Shown: piece by piece, positions 22,319 to 26,745 of the stretch | How positions within the stretch are numbered: the stretch's first letter is position 1 | Layout: every line of letters begins with the position of its first letter | DNA from: a virus | IMG/VR virus record: IMGVR_UViG_3300010300_000086 | Coordinates: 1 to 26,745 of that record | Length of the DNA: 26,745 nt | Direction: 5' to 3' (one strand) | Position numbers and translations under genes: made by a program | Notes under the pieces: model-generated | Told to the model about the DNA's origin: nothing | Databases searched by the model: none | Seen by the model: the letters and a program-made list of their open reading frames with translations, nothing else

Positions 22319-24303
22319 TTTTTCTTGCCTGACTTCATATTCGCACACCAGTGATACATCTTAGCACGTTCGCCTGATGAATTCTTAGCCTTCTTACGTA
22401 GCTCAGTTACACTACTACTGCAACTAGCACCTGACTTTTTTACTCTACCAGGTCTGCTTTTGCCTTTTACTTTACCGTCAGCAAAGTTTTCTTTATATAC
22501 ATTTCCTGTATGATCTATAGATCCTATAAATTTATCATTAAGGTAAAATTTAAAACTTGGCACAGCAGTATTATTTTTTGCATATACCTTAGCTATTGCT
22601 TCTTTGAAGCTTTTAACTTTTTCTTGTAAAGTTCCTGGAAACTTAGATATATCATATATCTTGCCGTTGTCTGCTTTTACAATTAATTTATTATCTGCCA
22701 TTGCAAATTTCGGCAATGAACTAGCAATAGCCGCCGCACCTGCGAGCTTTCCAACCTTTCCTGCTTTGTTAAGAAAACTTCTACGATCCATTTCTTCAAG
22801 TACTTGAATAATTTTATCTATAGATTCGTTAAGGTCTTTTCCTGTTTCAATACTCCATAGCAACGACTCTTTTGCCATTTTAGTTGCTGTTGCGTACATA
22901 ACTGCTTCTGCATCTTTGCCATAACGTTTTTCAAAGTCGCCTTTATTCTTCTTCATACCCTTGACGTTTTTTTCTTTTTTCTTTTCTTCGCCTTTGGTAA
23001 GTTTACGTTCTTCTATGCCTACCATTTTGTCAGTTACAGCACTTTTTCTTACAAGTTTAAACATGTCTGCATCTTTTACACTTTTATCTGCTTTAGATAT
23101 AGTTTTAGCATTTATCCAATCAGTTCCTTTTGATAATTTATCTACCATAGCACTGTATAATCGTGTACGTGAAAGTCCTTGTTCTTTACTTGCACTAAAT
23201 TGTATAACATCAATTTCACTGTGTTGTTCTATAAATTGTTTAATGTGATTGATTACTGCACCAAATATTGTACTTGCATCTCCACCACCGGTTTTCTTAG
23301 TAGCACCATTCACTTCAAATGTTATATCTAAACCAGGTAGAATAACGCCTCCTGCATTAATAGGTTCAAAGAAATATTGAATCCCTACTTCTTTATAACC
23401 AATGTATGCAATATATGCATCAACATCGCCATGGTCTTCAGGATCTTTTTCCCAATTAATTTTCGTATCAAATGCTTCATCTACAGGCTCTGACATATGT
23501 TGTTTGATTGCTTTTGCTGTGCGTTCGAACTTATGATCTTTATGTTTAAAGCCTTCTCCACCAGCCGCTTCCCAACTAGCAATGTTTTTACCAAAGTCGT
23601 CGATTAATATGTTAGGTGTACCGTCGCTGTTAACAGCATATTTAGGTTTGTCATGTGTAATAATAACGTTCTCTGGTGGAAAGAAATCTAAATTCTTTTT
23701 AATCCATTCACGCTTGTGTGGTTCTGAATTAGGATCGTTTGGTAGTGGGCTACTTAGGATAGTATAACTACCTTTTACTTTTTTAATAACACCTAGTAAG
23801 TTTTTTGCTTGTGGTAGTAATGGCAAGTCTAACCAAAAGTTATCTTTGTCTCTAATCTTTTGTAGTGCAGGTTCAATGTCTTTGACCTTACGCCAATCCT
23901 TACCTATTAACTTTTGCCATTCTCCAAAAAAGTCTGCTAGTACACCGTCCATGTCTACGTATACTTTACTTGTACTTGCTAATTCGCCCAAATTCTCTGC
24001 CATCTTAGCATAGTATAACACACTTTCATCGGCTTTGTCAACCGATTCTGTCATACCTAGATTGAACAATACATTGGTTTTGGAGCCTTTTACTTTTTTT
24101 GATAGTGTAGGTGGGCGTCCATCTTTGTCTACAGTATTACCAAACTTAGCGGCTTGCTTTTTAATGGCATCTACACCAACGTCTGCTGTAGTGTTAACAC
24201 CTTTTACAACACGACCACCATTTTCTTGTATGCGAAGGAAGTGTTTGAAACTGCCTGGCTTAGGAACTTTGTTTTCAATATCTTTTAAAGTATGATATTT
24301 CAT
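22315..24303 (-). CDS. multidomain putative capsid protein: HAD nucleotidase domain, middle domain, internal Tat-like segment, basic C-terminus (662 aa)
   Basis: Residues 1-26 (FKHFLRIQE) may be a capsid-targeting leader. Residues 113-240 are a HAD-type 5'(3')-nucleotidase: KVYVDMDGVLADF (D117, D119), ILSSP (182-186), KREWIKKN and ILIDDFGKN (D235/D236). About 280-400 is an unnamed conserved-looking domain (YIAYIGYKEVGIQYFF). About 440-490 is a lysine-rich helix pattern (TKGEEKKKEKNVKGMKKNK; RYGKDAEAVMYATATKMAK). Residues 505-536 read MDRRSFLNKAGK then a hydrophobic run ending FAMA-DN, a Tat-signal look-alike. The tail has GASCS...YHWCANMKSGKKK. It overlaps both neighbours by 4 bp. An internal start at 22791 (158 aa) is conceivable. 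Confidence 0.62.
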   Translation of the reverse strand: MKYHTLKDIENKVPKPGSFKHFLRIQENGGRVVKGVNTTADVGVDAIKKQAAKFGNTVDKDGRPPTLSKKVKGSKTNVLFNLGMTESVDKADESVLYYAKMAENLGELASTSKVYVDMDGVLADFFGEWQKLIGKDWRKVKDIEPALQKIRDKDNFWLDLPLLPQAKNLLGVIKKVKGSYTILSSPLPNDPNSEPHKREWIKKNLDFFPPENVIITHDKPKYAVNSDGTPNILIDDFGKNIASWEAAGGEGFKHKDHKFERTAKAIKQHMSEPVDEAFDTKINWEKDPEDHGDVDAYIAYIGYKEVGIQYFFEPINAGGVILPGLDITFEVNGATKKTGGGDASTIFGAVINHIKQFIEQHSEIDVIQFSASKEQGLSRTRLYSAMVDKLSKGTDWINAKTISKADKSVKDADMFKLVRKSAVTDKMVGIEERKLTKGEEKKKEKNVKGMKKNKGDFEKRYGKDAEAVMYATATKMAKESLLWSIETGKDLNESIDKIIQVLEEMDRRSFLNKAGKVGKLAGAAAIASSLPKFAMADNKLIVKADNGKIYDISKFPGTLQEKVKSFKEAIAKVYAKNNTAVPSFKFYLNDKFIGSIDHTGNVYKENFADGKVKGKSRPGRVKKSGASCSSSVTELRKKAKNSSGERAKMYHWCANMKSGKKK

Positions 24304-24509
24304 TTTTTACGTCCTCTAAAACCACCACCAGTCATGTGTGGTAAACTAAACCAAAGTTTAAACCAATCATTATCGCCTGGTTTAATCTTTTTTTCTCTTT
24401 CTATCTTACGTTTCTCACTAGCAGTCTTACTAATGTTTTCTAATGTGTAAGGTGTGTATCCTTTGTATTCGTTGACACCGGCCAGCTCTTTTAAACGTTT
24501 AATGTCCAT
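24300..24509 (-). CDS. small putative capsid-targeted protein (69 aa)
   Basis: A 69-residue basic protein starting MDIKRLKELAGV (LKE-L possible cut). The second half (IKPGDNDWFKLWFSLPHMTG) matches a motif PGxxxWFKLWFSxPxxTG that I recall as recurring in unnamed marine T4-like phage proteins, and it ends GFRGRKK. Too short for an enzyme; a scaffold or capsid-associated peptide is plausible. It sits one base after the nucleotidyltransferase stop and overlaps the next gene by 4 bp. Confidence 0.6.
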   Translation of the reverse strand: MDIKRLKELAGVNEYKGYTPYTLENISKTASEKRKIEREKKIKPGDNDWFKLWFSLPHMTGGGFRGRKK

Positions 24510-24510
24510 A

Positions 24511-25422
24511 TTAGTCAGCCCGTCTTATATCATGCTTAATGCCTAGGCTCGCAAATAGTTTAGATGTAGTTTCAATGTTTGTTAGAGCTTGTTTAATTCT
24601 ATCCTGATGTTCTTCGTTATCTTCAACCTTGCGTCTAAATTTTTCCGCCGCTTCTGGTTTGATGAATAACAATCTACCACTCCATGCCGCACCTTTACGA
24701 TAAAAACTCAAAAAGTGTTCTTTACCGTCTTCTCTATCTGCAATCCAATCTAATACTTTCATTTTATTTGGATCTTGTTCTTTGACACTTGTATTGTCTG
24801 TACGTTTAAATAGATTTAATTCGTCTAGGTCTTCTTCTGATACACTGTCGTTAACAACATTAACACCCATGCCTGCTCTAACCTTGTTAAACATCATTTG
24901 TGCAAGTCTTTCGTCACCTGCAACACCTTGTTTAAAAGTTTCAAAGTCATCTTCTCGTGCCGCGGCTTTAAGTTTACTTGCACTCATGCCTTCAGCACCT
25001 TCTGCATCAGGATCACGTTCGCCTGCACTTATAACATCAATGCTGTCAAACTCATAATCTTTGCCGTTATATGTATTAAGTAGTTTTGTAAATGATTCAA
25101 CTCTATCTGAACCCGCCACGTATATAACTTCGTTGTAACCTTGAGATTGTAAATGTTGCATTGCTTGAATAATTGTTTTTACATCTTTGTTGCCTACGGT
25201 TACATGAGACCCAAAGCTCTTTTGTGCAAAGAAAACTTTTTCTGCAAATGATAGTGGGTCTGTTTTAGGCTTTTGTGTATGACTTAAAAATAAAAAATGG
25301 TCTCCTGGATATCCAGCCATTTTGTCTACAAGTTTTTTGTGTCCAATAGTTGGAGGATTCATCCTCCCAAAAGCAAATACTGCTATTTTGCCGTCAGCTT
25401 CAAATAGTTCTCGGAGATGCAT
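24511..25422 (-). CDS. TIGH-motif nucleotidyltransferase, putative capsid-targeted (303 aa)
   Basis: Starts MHLRELFEADGK: LFE-A fits the (L/I)-x-E cut of T4 gp21, after which the enzyme begins. FAFGRMNPPTIGHKKLV (16-32) is the nucleotide-binding HxGH/TIGH signature of the cytidylyltransferase-like superfamily (NadM, CoaD, FAD synthetase, TagD); YVAGSDRVESF (101-111) and EGMSASKLKAA (144-154) match its later motifs. The substrate (NMN, FMN, pantetheine-phosphate or another) is unknown. Residues about 200-303 form an extra acidic-to-basic region absent from simple members. It overlaps the upstream gene by 23 bp, with AAGGA before the ATG. Confidence 0.75.
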   Translation of the reverse strand: MHLRELFEADGKIAVFAFGRMNPPTIGHKKLVDKMAGYPGDHFLFLSHTQKPKTDPLSFAEKVFFAQKSFGSHVTVGNKDVKTIIQAMQHLQSQGYNEVIYVAGSDRVESFTKLLNTYNGKDYEFDSIDVISAGERDPDAEGAEGMSASKLKAAAREDDFETFKQGVAGDERLAQMMFNKVRAGMGVNVVNDSVSEEDLDELNLFKRTDNTSVKEQDPNKMKVLDWIADREDGKEHFLSFYRKGAAWSGRLLFIKPEAAEKFRRKVEDNEEHQDRIKQALTNIETTSKLFASLGIKHDIRRAD

Positions 25423-25741
25423 CTAGTTCTTCCTTAGGATTTCTTTCATGATCTAATACTTTATGAGCCAAGTCTGACTTTTCTTGTGCATTCATAAGCT
25501 CTTCAGGCAGTTTATTAAGGTCGTACTTTAAACAATAATGATTTAATGCTTTATCACATAAGGGCATAATATGTCCTTGGATTACCTTTTCGTTTGTTTC
25601 GCTACGCATTTTATCCATACATGGCATATAGTGCTTACGATAAAAGCCTTCATCATTTAACATATGAAAGTGTACATCATCAATGACATTAAAAGGCATT
25701 GAATCATCTATTGGATTATTAAATATTTCGTTTAGTAACAT
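25400..25741 (-). CDS. hypothetical protein in capsid-cargo cluster (113 aa)
   Basis: A soluble, helical, His/Met-rich protein (PFNVIDDVHFHMLNDEGFYR, then VIQGHIMPLCDKALNHYCLK, then LPEELMNAQEKSDLAHKVLD). Begins MLLNEIFNNP, only loosely like the leaders of its neighbours. I recall relatives in marine T4-like phages with the same HMLNDxxFYRK-like centre, unnamed. Start at 25741 because it follows the upstream stop by one base and GGAAATGG precedes it; an earlier in-frame start lies inside the upstream gene. Metal binding is possible but speculative. Confidence 0.62.
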   Translation of the reverse strand: MLLNEIFNNPIDDSMPFNVIDDVHFHMLNDEGFYRKHYMPCMDKMRSETNEKVIQGHIMPLCDKALNHYCLKYDLNKLPEELMNAQEKSDLAHKVLDHERNPKEELDASPRTI

Positions 25742-25742
25742 T

Positions 25743-26612
25743 TTACCATTTCCTACATGACCAGTAACGTGCTTTAGTACGTGGACCTGGATTGTCACAG
25801 TTGTGTCTAGCACGGAAACTTCTTCTACGTGCAGGATTAGACTTCTTAATGCTCATTGCTTTACCTTTAACACTTGAGCCACCGTGTCCAAAGTTTACTT
25901 TTTTAACATTTCCTGTTTTAGGATCTTTTACATATACCTTAAACTTCTTAACGTCACCTTGCATAGGCTTACCAAGTTTAACTTTACGTCCTTGGTACTC
26001 TGCTTCGTCTATTGGATCGTCATCTTCATTCCACCACATCTCACCGTATGCTTCGTAGAAGTCATCATCGTCATCATATGTTTCGTCAATACTTGCACCA
26101 GCAAGTTCTTTAATTCTATCAAGTTCTGTTGATTCAAAATCACCGTGCCTTTGTGCATCTCTATACATGTCTGCTTGGTCGGCTTGTCCGTCCATATAGT
26201 CTTGATAAACCCAATCAACTAATTCAGGAAGTTCCTGTAACTCGTCCATATCTCCATCTTCTACTTCTGTACCATCTGTGTACTTAACGCCTATTTCTAA
26301 TTCAAAGATTATATCACTAATATCTTGCATATCGTACTCGATAGTATCTGTGTCTATTTCTTTGCCCTTAAACATGATACGATCATCACCTTCTGATAAT
26401 TTATCAAGTTCTGGATTGCCAGCACTTTCTTCATCCATATCATGTACGCCGTTGCCATTTTTGTCTACCCACCAACTACCTGTTTCATCGTGTGAATCGT
26501 GTTCGCATTGACATTCTGGTTTACAGTTGTGCATTTGGCAACCACAATCTTTACAGTGGTAATTTGAAGCTACAATAGCTTCTTTTAGATAATCTTTAAA
26601 TGTCTTTGTCAT
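25743..26612 (-). CDS. putative capsid-targeted acidic protein with Cys-rich N-terminus and basic C-terminus (289 aa)
   Basis: Starts MTKTFKDYLKEA, the closest match in the window to the T4 capsid-targeting peptide MKTYQEFIAEA, with LKE-A as cut site. Residues 20-40 are Cys/His-rich (CKDCGCQMHNC, CQCEHDSHDE); 45-200 are strongly acidic (DDDDD and EDGDMDE runs); the C-terminal 85 residues are basic (GRKVKLGKPMQGDVKKFK, ending RARHNC and RYWSCRKW) and resemble a C-terminal module I associate with marine T4-like phages. The acid-then-base layout suits a DNA-associated internal virion protein. First gene after the cluster promoter. Confidence 0.65.
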   Translation of the reverse strand: MTKTFKDYLKEAIVASNYHCKDCGCQMHNCKPECQCEHDSHDETGSWWVDKNGNGVHDMDEESAGNPELDKLSEGDDRIMFKGKEIDTDTIEYDMQDISDIIFELEIGVKYTDGTEVEDGDMDELQELPELVDWVYQDYMDGQADQADMYRDAQRHGDFESTELDRIKELAGASIDETYDDDDDFYEAYGEMWWNEDDDPIDEAEYQGRKVKLGKPMQGDVKKFKVYVKDPKTGNVKKVNFGHGGSSVKGKAMSIKKSNPARRRSFRARHNCDNPGPRTKARYWSCRKW

Positions 26613-26635
26613 GTGTCAACACCCTTTAATATTAT

Positions 26636-26664
26636 AATATAAAGTATTTATCAATATTAGTCAA
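26636..26664 (-). promoter_or_regulatory. sigma70-type promoter for the capsid-cargo cluster
   Basis: On the minus strand TTGACT (26664-26659), 17 bp, TATATT (26641-26636). It is one step weaker than the other five promoters. Expected start near 26629, giving a short leader with AAAGGG about 10 bases before the ATG at 26612. A late-type GATAAATA lies within its spacer. Confidence 0.7.
26645..26652 (-). promoter_or_regulatory. candidate late promoter element (GATAAATA) inside the early-type promoter
   Basis: The minus strand reads GATAAATA at 26652-26645, one mismatch from T4 TATAAATA and consistent with the NATAAATA form. Capsid-cargo genes would be expected late, so an embedded late element makes biological sense, but an AT-rich spacer can give this by chance. 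Confidence 0.35.
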
Positions 26665-26683
26665 CCTCTCATAGTTCAGTGGA

Positions 26684-26691
26684 CTAAATAG
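26684..26691 (+). promoter_or_regulatory. candidate late promoter element (CTAAATAG) for the plus-strand gene
   Basis: CTAAATAG about 20 bases before the plus-strand ATG at 26711, at a distance suited to a late -10 element with a very short leader. It is two mismatches from TATAAATA. No sigma70-type pair with correct spacing was found for this strand here. Confidence 0.25.
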
Positions 26692-26710
26692 AAACCAAAA
26701 AGGAACGGCT

Positions 26711-26745
26711 ATGTTGAAGCATAAACACATGATAATTAGAGCTGA
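26711..26745 (+). CDS. partial plus-strand gene start (possibly SpeD-like)
   Basis: An ATG preceded by AAAAAGGAA with about 6 bases spacing, reading MLKHKHMIIRA before the right edge cuts it. It is the only plus-strand gene with support here and is divergent from the capsid-cargo cluster, so transcription switches direction. The first residues resemble what I remember of phage S-adenosylmethionine-decarboxylase-like (SpeD) proteins, but eleven residues cannot establish that. The 98 bp between the two starts carry both promoter candidates. Confidence 0.5.
   Translation, partial: MLKHKHMIIRA

Noticed and set aside
24012-24041. TTGACA-N18-TATACT pair on the minus strand inside the 662-aa gene
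   Set aside because: Wrong spacing compared with the other six, coding location, and no downstream gene that needs it.
26665-26700. TAGTTCAGTGGA string resembling a tRNA D-arm on the plus strand
   Set aside because: No acceptor stem, anticodon arm or T-arm can be formed around it; a gene start with ribosome site follows instead.

Overview
This window looks like part of a T4-superfamily (myovirus-type) tailed-phage genome, most likely from a marine phage. The evidence is AT-rich DNA, about 44 tightly packed genes on the minus strand with 1-23 bp overlaps, and T4-type core genes: DNA polymerase gp43, a gp45-like sliding clamp, an RNase H/FEN-type 5' exonuclease and a DsbA-like DNA-binding protein. 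Many of the small unnamed proteins resemble, from memory only, conserved hypotheticals of marine T4-like phages. The sequence does not show the host. A plus-strand gene begins at the extreme right edge and is cut, as is a minus-strand gene at the left edge. No stretch over 300 bases lacks a gene. I saw no tRNA, IS element, integrase or CRISPR array.

Layout, read in the direction of minus-strand transcription (right to left). (1) 26612-19658: nine consecutive genes. Most begin with a short peptide resembling the T4 capsid-targeting sequence (T4 internal proteins start MKTYQEFIAE, cut after Glu). They include a TIGH-type nucleotidyltransferase, a HAD nucleotidase fused to other modules with an internal Tat-like segment, a possible ADP-ribosyltransferase, and Cys- or Lys-rich proteins. 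I read this as a capsid-cargo cluster. (2) 19655-18730: an unknown protein and a GNAT/arginyltransferase-like protein. (3) 18661-12480: DsbA-like protein, two small membrane proteins, a 2OG-Fe(II) oxygenase, DNA polymerase, and three nucleotide-sugar or polyol genes (short UDP-sugar dehydrogenase, epimerase, cytidylyltransferase). (4) 12431-9221: sliding clamp, small proteins and a DpdA-like transglycosylase. (5) 9206-3991: QueD-like protein, glycosyltransferase, cupin, phosphoribosyltransferase, second 2OG oxygenase, HIT protein and SGNH hydrolase. (6) 3920-1867: FolE, QueE and a conserved small protein. (7) 1805-1: 5' exonuclease and small proteins.

Two systems stand out. The first is a 7-deazaguanine DNA-modification pathway spread over three transcription units (FolE, QueD-like, QueE, DpdA). 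QueC is absent from the window, QueE has a displaced third cluster cysteine, and the QueD-like protein lacks canonical catalytic residues. With no QueC elsewhere the expected base would be 7-carboxy-7-deazaguanine. The second is the putative capsid-cargo cluster.

Regulation is unusually readable. Six promoters match TTGAC(A/T)-N17-TATA(A/T)T, each with exactly 17 bp spacing. They stand before the exonuclease, folE, queD, the clamp, dsbA and the cargo cluster, and divide the minus strand into transcription units. Translational coupling is common (TAATG, ATGA and GTGA junctions). The polymerase and DpdA both appear to start at TTG directly after an upstream TAA.
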